Assembly (NCBI GenBank): GCA_002255365.1
Contig: NCBI01000007.1
Location: forward strand, 46,352-110,351
Source of the DNA: Chromatiales bacterium 21-64-14
Lineage (GTDB): Bacteria > Pseudomonadota > Gammaproteobacteria > 21-64-14
Reading direction: 5' to 3'
Length of the DNA stretch: 64,000 bases
Part shown: positions 17,195-26,621 of the stretch, piece by piece
Layout: the number at the start of each line of letters is the position of its first letter
How positions within the stretch are numbered: the stretch's first letter is position 1
Position numbers and translations under genes: made by a program
Notes under the pieces: model-generated
What the model was told of the DNA's origin: nothing
The model's database searches: none
What the model saw: the letters and a program-made list of their open reading frames with translations, nothing else

Positions 17195-17694
17195 CTTGGA
17201 CGCGCGATGGGATCTTGGCCTTGGTCGGCGCGCTATTGTTGAGCGCCTGTACCGGAGTCACTCCCGTGCCCGGCGAAGCGCCGCGGCCCACGCCTACCGC
17301 GCCCGGCTTGCGGGAGCCGCCGGCGCCCGCACCGCCGGAGGCGGCGCTCGGGCGGCGCGCGGCGGTGCGGGCGCTCGTGGTGGACGCGGCTCGCAAGGCC
17401 CAGGCCGGTGCGTTGGAGGCGGCGGCGGCGAGCCTGGAGCGGGCGCTGCGGATCCAACCGGACGATCCGGTCCTGTGGCAGGGTCTCGCTAAATTGAGAC
17501 TTCAGCAGAACAATTATAGCCAGGCGGAACAACTCGCGCGGCGCTCACTGCTGGCGGCCGGGAACCGCACGGCGGTAGCGGCCGAGGCGTGGCGGATCAT
17601 CGCGGCGGCGCGAACCGGGGCGGGGGATGCGGCGGGGGCTCGGGCGGCACAGGTTCGGGCGGATGCGTTGGGTAGCGACGCGGCTCAGCATTGA
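17191..17694 (+). CDS. TPR-containing lipoprotein coupled to mrcB
   Basis: The 167-residue product starts at an ATG overlapping the mrcB stop (ATGA). The signal peptide ends in a lipobox, ALLLSAC (Cys about 21). A Pro-rich linker follows (GEAPRPTPTAPGLREPPAPA), then TPR-like helices: AQAGALEAAAASLERALRIQ, PDDPVLWQGLAKLRLQQNNY, SQAEQLARRSLLAAGN. The long Pro/Ala linker before a helical domain recalls outer-membrane lipoproteins that cross the peptidoglycan to activate PBPs (LpoA/LpoB), but no sequence match to either is claimed. Position next to mrcB makes a PBP1b activator role a reasonable inference. Confidence 0.85.
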   Translation: MTWTRDGILALVGALLLSACTGVTPVPGEAPRPTPTAPGLREPPAPAPPEAALGRRAAVRALVVDAARKAQAGALEAAAASLERALRIQPDDPVLWQGLAKLRLQQNNYSQAEQLARRSLLAAGNRTAVAAEAWRIIAAARTGAGDAAGARAAQVRADALGSDAAQH

Positions 17695-17820
17695 CGCCAG
17701 TGCCGGTCCCCGGGGGGGACGTTTCCAGGTACACTGTAAAGGGGGTATGCGGTCCAGGGGCGCGTGTTCCACGCGCAACGGGCCGTGTGCGCGAGAAGCG
17801 GTAAGGGAGGCGGGAGACCC

Positions 17821-18330
17821 GTGACGGTCTACTCGGTGGACAAATTGATTGCTCAGGCGCGCCAGTTGGCAGCGGACTACAAGCGCGCCATGGGCAAGCC
17901 GCTGGCGGGGGTCAGCGGCGAGATCGCCGAGTACGACGCGGCGTGCTTGCTGGACCTGGAATTGTGTCAGGAACGTAGGGGCGGTTACGACGCTATCGGC
18001 CGCGGCCCACGCGACGGACTACGGTTCCAGATCAAGGGGCGGGCGATCTTCGATGAAAAAAAATCCGGTCAGCGCATCGGGCAACTGAAGGTCGATCAGG
18101 AATGGGACCGCCTGCTGCTAGTACTGCTCGACGAGAACTTCGAGACGGTGGAGATCTACGAGGCACAGCGCGAGGCGGTGCTCGAAGCGGCGGGCAGCGG
18201 CGCGTCCAGCCGTCGCAGCAAGCGCGGAGCCATGTCCGTGGCACGATTCAAAAATATCGCTCGCTTGGCGTGGAGCCGCGAGCGGGGTGTGGAGGAGGAC
18301 GAGGTCTGGGACAACCGCAGCGCACGCTGA
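17821..18330 (+). CDS. Conserved hypothetical protein, possible PD-(D/E)xK-like fold
   Basis: A GTG start at 17821 follows GGGAGGCGGGAG and gives 169 residues. Conserved-looking blocks are VSGEIAEYDAACLLDLEL (32-48), RRGGYDAIGRGPRDGLRFQI (52-71) with KGR following, and LLLVLLDENFETVEIYEAQR. The order Glu34/Glu37, Asp57, then Gln70-x-Lys72 resembles the acidic-acidic-(Q/E)xK catalytic set of PD-(D/E)xK nucleases, but this is pattern-reading only. I recall this as a DUF-type family (possibly DUF6998), not experimentally described. There is no signal or membrane segment. It sits between the TPR lipoprotein and the YoaA-type helicase, both on the same strand. Confidence 0.75.
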   Translation: MTVYSVDKLIAQARQLAADYKRAMGKPLAGVSGEIAEYDAACLLDLELCQERRGGYDAIGRGPRDGLRFQIKGRAIFDEKKSGQRIGQLKVDQEWDRLLLVLLDENFETVEIYEAQREAVLEAAGSGASSRRSKRGAMSVARFKNIARLAWSRERGVEEDEVWDNRSAR

Positions 18331-18415
18331 TAGCGGTCCGGCGTCCGACGGCGCGCACCCACCCAACGTGCCCGGGCGTGGTTGCTGCGTGCGATCCGGC
18401 GCACAGGCGCCGGTG

Positions 18416-20371
18416 ATGGAGACCCTTGCTGAACTGTTGGGGGCTGGCGGGCCCCTCGCCCGCGCGCTGCCGGGGTTCGCGCCGCGTCCCCAGCAGCAGG
18501 CCATGGCGGAGGCGGTGACCGCGACGCTGGAGCACCGCGGTGTGCTCATCGCGGAGGCCGGCACCGGCACCGGCAAGACCTACGCCTACCTGGTGCCCGC
18601 GCTGCTCTCCGGCCACAAGGTCCTGCTATCCACCGGAACCCGCACCTTGCAGGATCAATTGTTCCACCGTGACCTGCCCGGTGTGCGCGCCGCCCTCGGG
18701 GTGCCGGTCACCGTCGCGCTGCTCAAGGGCCGCGCCAACTATCTGTGCCTGCACCGGTTAGAGAATACCGCGTCTAGCGGCCGGTTCCGCTCCCGCGAGC
18801 AGGCCGCCGAACTCCAGCGTATCCACGTCTGGGCCGGTCGCACCGCGGCCGGGGATATCGCCGAACTACCCGATGTGCCGGAGAACTCCGGGTTGTGGAG
18901 CCGGGTGACCTCCACCACCGAGAACTGTTTGGGTCAGGAGTGCCCCGAGTACGGCGAGTGTTACGTGGTGAAGGCGCGCCGCGCCGCCCAGGAGGCGGAC
19001 GTGGTGGTGATCAATCACCATCTGCTGTGCGCCGACATGGTGCTCAAGGATGCCGGGTTCGGGGATCTGCTCCCCAGCGCCCATGGCTTCGTGGTGGACG
19101 AGGCGCATCAGCTTCCCGATATCGCGGCGCGGTTTTTCACCCAGTCCCTGGGTGCCACCCAATTGTTGGAACTGTCTCGGGATGCCACCATTGGGTCGGT
19201 GGCCGCCGCTGGGGACACTCAGGCGGTGCGCGAGTGCGCCGACGGGCTCGAACGGGCGGTGCGCGAATTGCGCTTGGCGCTCGGCGTCGGCGAGCAGCGG
19301 GCGGCCTGGCATCGGGTCGCGGGGCAATCGGGCGTGCAGACGGCGGTGGTGAGATTGCGCACGGCCCTGGGGGCTATGGCCGCGTTGTTGGAGCCGGTGG
19401 CGGGGGCCAGCAAGGAACTGGAGGGGGTGCTGCGCCGCTGCGCAGAGCAGGAACAGCGCCTCGCGCAGATCACCGCGGAGACGGCGCCGGATCCCGCTGC
19501 CCTGGACGCCGTGTGCTGGTGGGAGACCCACCGCCACGGATTCAGCCTGCACCGCACGCCGCTGGATGTGGCGCAGTTGTTTCGCGCACGCATGGAGGAG
19601 TACCCGGCGGCGTGGATCTTCACCTCGGCGACCCTGGCGGTGGGGGCTTCCTTCGATCACTTCATGGGCCGTCTCGGTTTGCACCACGCGCTGACGCGCC
19701 AGTGGCAGAGCCCGTTCGACTTCGCGCGCAACGCCCTTCTCTATGTTCCCCAGGGCCTGCCGGATCCCAATCAGCGCGGGTACACCGCGGCGATGCTGGA
19801 GGCGGCGGTGGGGGTGCTGGAGGCCAGCGCAGGGCGCGCCTTCCTGCTGTTCACCAGCCACCGGGCCCTGCAGGAGGCGGCGGAATTTTTGGCGGGACGC
19901 ATCCCCTATCCGTTGCTGGTGCAAGGCACGGCCCCGCGCGATGTCCTGTTGCGCCGCTTCCGCGAGTTGGGAAACGGGGTCTTGCTCGGGACCGCGAGCT
20001 TCTGGGAAGGGGTGGACGTGCGCGGCCCCGCGCTGTCCTGCGTCATCATCGACCGGCTGCCGTTCGCGCCTCCGGACGACCCGGTGCAGCAGGCACGCAT
20101 CGAGGCGTTGCGCGCTGCGGGGGGAAACCCGTTCCTGGAATATCAAGTGCCGAGTGCGGTGCTACAGCTCAAGCAGGGGGTAGGCCGGCTGATCCGCGAC
20201 GTGGACGACCGCGGCGTGCTGGTGCTGTGCGATCCGCGGCTGATGAACAAGCCCTACGGACGGATATTTCTGCGCAGCCTCCCAGAGATGCCCAGCACCC
20301 GGGCGCTGGAGGATGTACAGGCGTTCTTCGAAACCGGGGAGACGGTGCTTGCAGACCATGCGGCGCAGTAA
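18416..20371 (+). CDS. yoaA: YoaA/DinG-type XPD-family DNA helicase
   Basis: The 651-residue product (E. coli YoaA 636) is a superfamily 2 helicase of the XPD/DinG group. Walker A is GTGTGKT (49-55). Four cysteines expected to bind an iron-sulfur cluster lie in NYLCLHRLE and ENCLGQECPEYGECYVV. The DEAH box is VVDEAHQL, motif III is IFTSATLAVG, and motif VI is QGVGRLIRD. It unwinds DNA 5'-3' and in E. coli acts in replication-fork repair with HolC. The frame is open upstream to 18287; ATG 18416 matches the family's start. The tsaB gene follows about 110 bp downstream, as in many gammaproteobacteria. Confidence 0.92.
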   Translation: METLAELLGAGGPLARALPGFAPRPQQQAMAEAVTATLEHRGVLIAEAGTGTGKTYAYLVPALLSGHKVLLSTGTRTLQDQLFHRDLPGVRAALGVPVTVALLKGRANYLCLHRLENTASSGRFRSREQAAELQRIHVWAGRTAAGDIAELPDVPENSGLWSRVTSTTENCLGQECPEYGECYVVKARRAAQEADVVVINHHLLCADMVLKDAGFGDLLPSAHGFVVDEAHQLPDIAARFFTQSLGATQLLELSRDATIGSVAAAGDTQAVRECADGLERAVRELRLALGVGEQRAAWHRVAGQSGVQTAVVRLRTALGAMAALLEPVAGASKELEGVLRRCAEQEQRLAQITAETAPDPAALDAVCWWETHRHGFSLHRTPLDVAQLFRARMEEYPAAWIFTSATLAVGASFDHFMGRLGLHHALTRQWQSPFDFARNALLYVPQGLPDPNQRGYTAAMLEAAVGVLEASAGRAFLLFTSHRALQEAAEFLAGRIPYPLLVQGTAPRDVLLRRFRELGNGVLLGTASFWEGVDVRGPALSCVIIDRLPFAPPDDPVQQARIEALRAAGGNPFLEYQVPSAVLQLKQGVGRLIRDVDDRGVLVLCDPRLMNKPYGRIFLRSLPEMPSTRALEDVQAFFETGETVLADHAAQ

Positions 20372-20482
20372 CCGCCCGCGCGCGGGTCGGGGGGGAGGCG
20401 GGATCCTGGAATCCGCGTGGCGTGGGCGCTGCGGCGTGCCTCCGCGCTGCATGGGAACGTTTCCCGGTATCGGCTGGCTGCC

Positions 20483-21166
20483 ATGAAGATCCTCGCCATC
20501 GAGACCGCAACCGAGACCTGTTCCGCGGCCCTGTATCAGGACGGTGCCGTGCTGGAACGCTCCGCGCTGGCGCCGCGCGAACACGCGCGGCTCATCCTGC
20601 CTATGGTGGACGCCTTGTTGGCCGAGGCCGCGCTATCGTTCGCCGCCCTGGATGCCCTCGCCTTCGGCCGCGGACCGGGCGGGTTCACTGGGGTGCGTAT
20701 CGCCACCGCGGTGATTCAGGGCTTGGCATTCGGTGCCGGCTTGCCGGTGGTTCCGGTGTCCACGTTGGGGGCATTGGCGCAGGGGGCGCTGCGCGAGTCC
20801 GGGTACAGGGCGGTGCTCGCCGCGCTGGACGCGCGCATGGATGAGGTCTACTGGGGCGCCTATCGGGCCGGTCCCGAGGGGGTGATGGCGCCGGTGGAGG
20901 AAGAATGCGTGTGCCGGCCCGCGGCGGTCCCGGTCCCGTCCGGGACCGATTGGCACGGGATCGGGAGCGGTTTCGACCGCTACGGGGACGAACTGCAACG
21001 TCATCTGGGGACAGCGTTGTCGGGGTGGACCGCGCAGCGTGCGCCCCAGGCTTGGGATGTCGCGGTGCTGGGGGCGGCAGGGTGGAGGATGGGTCAGGCG
21101 GTGGCGGCGGAGGCCGCGCTACCGGTCTATCTGCGCGACCGGGTGGTCGGGGACGGGGGCCGCTAG
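20483..21166 (+). CDS. tsaB: tRNA threonylcarbamoyladenosine biosynthesis protein TsaB
   Basis: The 227-residue product (E. coli 231) begins MKILAIETATETCSAALYQD, the ASKHA-fold phosphate loop. It carries the TsaB signature AFGRGPGGFTGVRIATAVIQ and LDARMDEVYWGAY. With TsaD and TsaE it installs t6A37 in ANN-decoding tRNAs. The C-terminus is shorter and more divergent than usual, which is common in TsaB. ATG 20483 is taken because the family starts exactly at MKILAIET. It is downstream of yoaA on the same strand. Confidence 0.93.
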   Translation: MKILAIETATETCSAALYQDGAVLERSALAPREHARLILPMVDALLAEAALSFAALDALAFGRGPGGFTGVRIATAVIQGLAFGAGLPVVPVSTLGALAQGALRESGYRAVLAALDARMDEVYWGAYRAGPEGVMAPVEEECVCRPAAVPVPSGTDWHGIGSGFDRYGDELQRHLGTALSGWTAQRAPQAWDVAVLGAAGWRMGQAVAAEAALPVYLRDRVVGDGGR

Positions 21167-21191
21167 CGGGTTTGGGTCGGCGGGCGCGCGG

Positions 21192-21507
21192 GTGGCATCA
21201 AGAAGGAGATCTCGCAGGATCGGACGATGGTGGGTCCTAGTCGTCGTTTGGGGGCTGCTCGCCGCCGGCGGGGAGCAGCCGGCACGGTTGGCGGCTTTGG
21301 GTCCCGACGCGGATCGAGGCCGATCGGGCCCTGACGTCCGACTCGGTCCATCCCAACGCGGAAGGCTACCGGGAACTGGCGCAGGCGATCTATGCCACGC
21401 CGAAACGAGCGGGCGCCCTACGACCAGCGGCGGCGCGGGTTGAATTCCCGGGGAAGTGGTGTGCCGGGGGGCGGGCAGAGACCGGCGGCATGACGCGGGG
21501 TCGGTAA
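21192..21507 (+). pseudogene. Remnant of a GDSL/SGNH-family (TesA-like) esterase lipoprotein
   Basis: Two pieces of one family are visible in different frames. Frame 3 from GTG 21192 reads a signal-peptide-like start, GRWWVLVVVWGLLAAGGEQP then ARLAALGPDAD. This is the usual beginning of TesA-like arylesterase lipoproteins just before the GDSL serine block, but the lipobox Cys appears replaced (LLAAGG). Frame 1 from 21331 reads LTSDSVHPNAEGYRELAQAI, the block V catalytic Asp-x-x-His end of the same family, and stops at 21505-21507. The 130 or more residues that should lie between, including the catalytic Ser, are missing. An internal deletion plus frameshift is inferred; non-functional. Confidence 0.75.
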
Positions 21508-21530
21508 CCGCGCCGGCTGGGGCGTGTGGC

Positions 21531-22706
<1,176 letters not shown>

Positions 22707-22742
22707 CTACGCGCGGATCACCCGGACCGGCGCCGAGTAGGC

Positions 22743-23087
22743 TTAGTCGAACAGCCCCTGGTATTCCACCTCGGAGAACCCGACGTGATGGCGCTTGTCG
22801 AGTTCCAGCACCGGGCGCTTGATCAGGGTCGGTTCTTCCGCCATTAATGCCACGGCGCGGGCCGCGTCCAGGTCCGTCTTGCGGGCCGCGGGCAGGGCGC
22901 GCCAAGTGGTGCTGCGGCGGTTGAGCAGGGTCTCCCAACGCAGTTCCCGTTCCCACTTCCGCAACCGGTCCACGCCGGGTGGCGCGGCGCGCAGATCCTG
23001 GAAACGGTAGCGCACCCCGTGGGTGTCCAGCCAGCGGCGCGCCTTGCGGCAGGCGTCACAATTTGGGATACCGTAGAGGATGATCAT
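22743..23087 (-). CDS. yffB: ArsC/Spx-fold protein YffB
   Basis: The 114-residue thioredoxin-fold protein starts MIILYGIPNCDACRKARRWL, with the typical LLNRRSTTWRAL and EEPTLIKRPVLELD blocks of ArsC-family proteins. Its position immediately before dapE matches E. coli yffB-dapE, so YffB is favoured over a true arsenate reductase. No ars genes are nearby. The N-terminal motif here is CDAC, two cysteines rather than the single Cys common in this family. The function of YffB is not settled. Confidence 0.88.
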   Translation of the reverse strand: MIILYGIPNCDACRKARRWLDTHGVRYRFQDLRAAPPGVDRLRKWERELRWETLLNRRSTTWRALPAARKTDLDAARAVALMAEEPTLIKRPVLELDKRHHVGFSEVEYQGLFD

Positions 23088-23120
23088 GCGGCTTCCGGCC
23101 GTGGATCAGGCGGCATCCGG

Positions 23121-23942
23121 TTACACATCGCGCAGCAGTGCGTTGATACCCACCTTGCTGCGGGTCTTCTCGTCCACCTGTTTGACGATCACCGCGCAAT
23201 AGAGGCTGTACTTGCCGTCTTTGGAGGGCAGGTTGCCGGATACCACCACCGAACCCGCGGGGATCCGGCCGTAGAAGATCTCGCCGCTCTCGCGGTGATA
23301 GATCCGGGTGCTCTGCCCGATGTAGACACCCATGGAAATTACCGAACCCTGTTCGACAATAACGCCCTCCACGATCTCGGAGCGGGCGCCGATGAAGCAG
23401 TTGTCCTCGATGATGGTGGGCGCCGCCTGCACCGGTTCCAACACCCCGCCGATGCCCACGCCGCCGGACAGGTGGACGTTGGCGCCGATCTGCGCGCAGG
23501 ATCCCACGGTGGCCCAGGTGTCTACCATGGTGCCGCTGTCCACATAGGCGCCGATGTTCACGTAGGACGGCATCAGCACCACGCCGGGGGCGATGTAGGC
23601 GCCGCGGCGCGCCGCGGCCGGTGGTACTACGCGCACGCCCGCGGATCGGAAATCCCGGGAGTTGGTGTCGGCGTACTTGGCCGGCACCTTATCGTAGTAG
23701 TTGGCGAAGCCGCCCTTCATGAAGTTGTTGTCCTCGATGCGGAAGTAGAGGAGCACCGCTTTTTTCAGCCACTGGTTGACGATCCAGTCCGCACCGCGCT
23801 TCTCAGCCACCCGTGCCTTGCCCGTGTCCAACAGGCCGATGGCCTCGTGTACCGCCTCGCGCACGTGGGTCTCCACGTTGCGCGGCGTGATGTCCGCGCG
23901 GCGTTCAAAGGCCTCTTCGATGATGTTCTTCAGGTCGTCCAT
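23121..23942 (-). CDS. dapD: Tetrahydrodipicolinate N-succinyltransferase
   Basis: The 273-residue product (E. coli 274) has an N-terminal helical domain ([20 protein letters not shown]). A left-handed parallel beta-helix of hexapeptide repeats follows ([40 protein letters not shown]). It transfers succinyl from succinyl-CoA to tetrahydrodipicolinate and acts as a trimer. ATG 23942 has a CGGGAG ribosome binding site 7 nt upstream; an upstream in-frame ATG at 24137 lies inside dapC and is rejected. Only 34 bp separate it from dapC. Confidence 0.96.
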   Translation of the reverse strand: MDDLKNIIEEAFERRADITPRNVETHVREAVHEAIGLLDTGKARVAEKRGADWIVNQWLKKAVLLYFRIEDNNFMKGGFANYYDKVPAKYADTNSRDFRSAGVRVVPPAAARRGAYIAPGVVLMPSYVNIGAYVDSGTMVDTWATVGSCAQIGANVHLSGGVGIGGVLEPVQAAPTIIEDNCFIGARSEIVEGVIVEQGSVISMGVYIGQSTRIYHRESGEIFYGRIPAGSVVVSGNLPSKDGKYSLYCAVIVKQVDEKTRSKVGINALLRDV

Positions 23943-23976
23943 GGGATGGCTCCCGGTTGGTTCATGGAATGTAGGG

Positions 23977-25170
23977 TCACAGGGCGGCGAGCAGCCCGCG
24001 GATGCGGTGCGCCGCCTCCACACACTCGTCCATGGGCGGTACCAAGGCGATGCGTACCCGGCCGCGGCCCGGATTCTCGCCGTAGGCCACCCGGGACAGA
24101 TAGCTCCCCGGCAACACCGTGACGTGCTGGCGCTCATAGAGCGCGCGAGTGAACACCGCGTCGTCTACTGGCGTACGCGGCCAAAGATAGAATCCCGCTG
24201 CCGGCCGCCGCACGTCCAACGCGCCGCCTAGAATATCGAGCACGGTGTCGAATTTCTCACGGTAGGCGGCACGGTTGCGCCGCACGTGTTCCTCGTCCTG
24301 CCAGGCCGCGATACTGGCGGCCTGGACCGGCGGCGCCATGGAGGCGCCGTGATAGGTGCGGTAGCGGAGAAACTGCGCGAGGATCTGCGGGTCGCCGGCG
24401 ACGAAACCGGAGCGCATGCCCGGGACGTTGGAGCGCTTCGACAGGCTGTGGAACGCCACGCAGCGCCGGTAGTCGTCGATGCCGAAGGCGGCGGCGGCCT
24501 GGAGTAGTCCCGGCGGTGGGCGCGCCTCATCCAGATAGATCTCGGAATAGCACTCGTCGCTGGCGATGATGAAGTCGTGCTCCTGGGCCAGGCCGATCAA
24601 CCCTTGCAGGGTGGGAAGGTCGAGCACGGCACCGGTGGGATTGCCAGGCGAACACAGGTAGAGTAGCTGGCAGCGGTCCCACACGGCGGCGGGGACCGCG
24701 GCGAAATCGGGTGTATCCGCGTCGCTGCCGGCCGGGTTGATATACCAGGGTTCGGCGCCGGCGAGCAGGGCTGCACCCTCATAAATCTGATAGAACGGGT
24801 TCGGCATCAGCACCAGGGGCCGGGTGCCGGGGTCCACGACGCATTGGGCGAAGGCGAACAGTCCTTCGCGGGTGCCATTGAGGGGCAGCACGTGGCAGGC
24901 GGGATCCAATTCCGGTGTGAGGCCGTAACGCCGGCTTGCCCACGCCGCGATGGCGGCGCGCAGGGTGTCTGCGCCGCGGGTGCTTGGATAGCGCGCGAGG
25001 CCGCCGATCTGGGCGGTGATTTGCGCGGCGATGGCGGCGGGCGGGGCGTGTTGGGGTTCGCCGATGGACAGCGCGATGGGGCGCAGGCCCGCAGGTGGTT
25101 CGGCGCCCGCAAGGAGCTGCGCGAGACGCTCGAAGGGATAGGGTTGGAGACGGGAAAGGTCCGGATTCAT
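23977..25170 (-). CDS. dapC: Succinyldiaminopimelate transaminase DapC
   Basis: The 397-residue fold-type I PLP aminotransferase shows [13 protein letters not shown], the [14 protein letters not shown] region, DECYSEIY, and the Schiff-base lysine in [17 protein letters not shown]. The C-terminal Arg region is [14 protein letters not shown]. The DapC subfamily is chosen over generic AspC because the next genes are dapD and dapE. Together with dapE it completes three steps of the succinylase DAP route in one operon. The ATG at 25170 gives [16 protein letters not shown], the usual start. Confidence 0.93.
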   Translation of the reverse strand: MNPDLSRLQPYPFERLAQLLAGAEPPAGLRPIALSIGEPQHAPPAAIAAQITAQIGGLARYPSTRGADTLRAAIAAWASRRYGLTPELDPACHVLPLNGTREGLFAFAQCVVDPGTRPLVLMPNPFYQIYEGAALLAGAEPWYINPAGSDADTPDFAAVPAAVWDRCQLLYLCSPGNPTGAVLDLPTLQGLIGLAQEHDFIIASDECYSEIYLDEARPPPGLLQAAAAFGIDDYRRCVAFHSLSKRSNVPGMRSGFVAGDPQILAQFLRYRTYHGASMAPPVQAASIAAWQDEEHVRRNRAAYREKFDTVLDILGGALDVRRPAAGFYLWPRTPVDDAVFTRALYERQHVTVLPGSYLSRVAYGENPGRGRVRIALVPPMDECVEAAHRIRGLLAAL

Positions 25171-25323
25171 GGTTCCAGGTTCATGCAGCGCGCGGCTGGC
25201 CGCGCTTCCAGGTTCGGCCCCCACTCAGGGACGGTCTGCGCCGCGGACGGTACCGACGCCGCGCGCGCGCCGCGCATCCCGGCGGTGGTCCGGACTCCCC
25301 GGATCCGCGTCGTAGTATAAGTC

Positions 25324-26220
25324 ATGGCCATGACCGGTACCAAACCCGCGCGCGCACTGCTGCCCGTTTTCAGCCTGCTGTTGGCGGCCAGTCTTTGGGG
25401 GGTCATCTGGTATCCCCTGCGGATCTTGCAGAGCCACGGCCTCGATGGGCTATGGGCTGCCCTGGTTAGCTACTCCGCTGCCGCGCTGCCCGGGCTGGTG
25501 ATGCTGTGGCGGGGTCGTGGGCAACTTGTGCGCCGGCCGTTCGGCCTGCTGGCACTCGCCGTGGCGGCGGGCTGGTGCAATGTCAGCTTCATCCTCGCGA
25601 TCCTCGATGGGACGGTAGTGCGCGTGCTGTTGCTGTTCTACCTTTCTCCGGTATGGGCGTCCCTGATGGGCTGGATTGTCCTGCGCGAGCCCCTGAGCCG
25701 GCGCGCTGTCGTGGTGCTGACCCTTGCCATGGGGGGGGTACTGTTCATGAGCTGGCACCCGGAGCTGCGGCATCCGTGGCCCCGGGAGCCGGGGGATTGG
25801 CTGGCGATCTCATCCGGTTTCAGTTTCGCCCTTGCCAACGTCCTCGTGCGTCGCTTATCCGACGTGGGGATCCCAGTGAAGACGGCGGTCACCTGGGTCG
25901 GGGTCGCGGGGGTGGCGGGGGTCTGGCTGCTGGCCGTGGGCGCGGCGGCGCCGCTTGCCGCCGGGGCCGGCCCTTGGCTGGGGGCTGCGGCGCTGGGCTG
26001 GTTCGGCATCGTCCTGATGACGGTATCGGTGCAGTATGGGGTGACCCATATGCCGGTGCAGCGCTCCGCGGTGATTCTGTTGTTCGAACTGGTCGTTGGT
26101 GCGGTCTCCTCCCAGCTGCTGACCCGGGAGGTGGTGACCTCCCGGGAATGGCTGGGTGGTCTGTTGATCATGGCGGCTGCCTATTTCGCGGCCCGGGTCC
26201 AGGAGCGGCATCCGGAATGA
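25324..26220 (+). CDS. EamA/DMT-family inner-membrane transporter
   Basis: The 298-residue protein has about ten hydrophobic helices in two EamA repeats. The first begins FSLLLAASLWGVIWYPLRIL; the second begins around SSGFSFALANVLVRRLSD. The family signature NVSFILAILDGTVVRVLLLF is present. DMT transporters export amino acids, metabolites or drugs; the substrate cannot be read from sequence. The next gene starts inside its stop codon (ATGA). This pair lies on the opposite strand between glnD and dapC. Confidence 0.85.
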   Translation: MAMTGTKPARALLPVFSLLLAASLWGVIWYPLRILQSHGLDGLWAALVSYSAAALPGLVMLWRGRGQLVRRPFGLLALAVAAGWCNVSFILAILDGTVVRVLLLFYLSPVWASLMGWIVLREPLSRRAVVVLTLAMGGVLFMSWHPELRHPWPREPGDWLAISSGFSFALANVLVRRLSDVGIPVKTAVTWVGVAGVAGVWLLAVGAAAPLAAGAGPWLGAAALGWFGIVLMTVSVQYGVTHMPVQRSAVILLFELVVGAVSSQLLTREVVTSREWLGGLLIMAAAYFAARVQERHPE

Positions 26221-26606
26221 ACGCGCGCTATACCGGCATCCAGCACGCAGCCGTGCTGGTGGAGGATACCGCCCGTGCCCTGGCGTTTTATACCGGGGTG
26301 TTGGGACTGACGGTGGACCCTGCGCGCCCGGACCTGGGCTACCCCGGGGCATGGCTTACGGTAGGCGATCAGCAGTTGCACCTGATGGAACTGCACAATC
26401 CGGACCCGCGCGAGGGTCGCGCCCGGCACGGCGGACGCGACCGCCATGTTGCACTGACGGTGACGGATCTCGCACCGGTGGCCGAGGCATTGGCGGCTGC
26501 GGGAGTCTTTTTTACCCGCAGCCGGTCGGGGCGCAGCGCCTTGTTTTGTCGGGATCCGGACGGGAATGCGTTGGAGCTCGTCGAACGCCCGGCGGGCGTG
26601 GCCTGA
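26217..26606 (+). CDS. VOC-superfamily (glyoxalase-fold) protein
   Basis: The 129-residue product has two beta-alpha-beta-beta-beta modules. Candidate metal or active-site residues are IQHAAVLVED (His), LHLMEL (Glu), RHVALTV (His) and DPDGNALELVE (Glu), the arrangement seen in glyoxalase I/dioxygenase-type VOC proteins. The start ATG overlaps the transporter stop by 4 bp, so the two are translationally coupled. It might modify a compound handled by the transporter, but the substrate is unknown. Confidence 0.85.
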   Translation: MNARYTGIQHAAVLVEDTARALAFYTGVLGLTVDPARPDLGYPGAWLTVGDQQLHLMELHNPDPREGRARHGGRDRHVALTVTDLAPVAEALAAAGVFFTRSRSGRSALFCRDPDGNALELVERPAGVA

Positions 26607-26621
26607 GGCGCGGGCTCAGGC
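26601..26621. terminator. Hairpin spanning both stop codons of the convergent VOC and glnD genes
   Basis: GCCTGAG (26601-26607) pairs perfectly with CTCAGGC (26615-26621) across a 7-nt loop. The arms contain the TGA of each gene. No T-tract follows on either strand. Confidence 0.4.
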
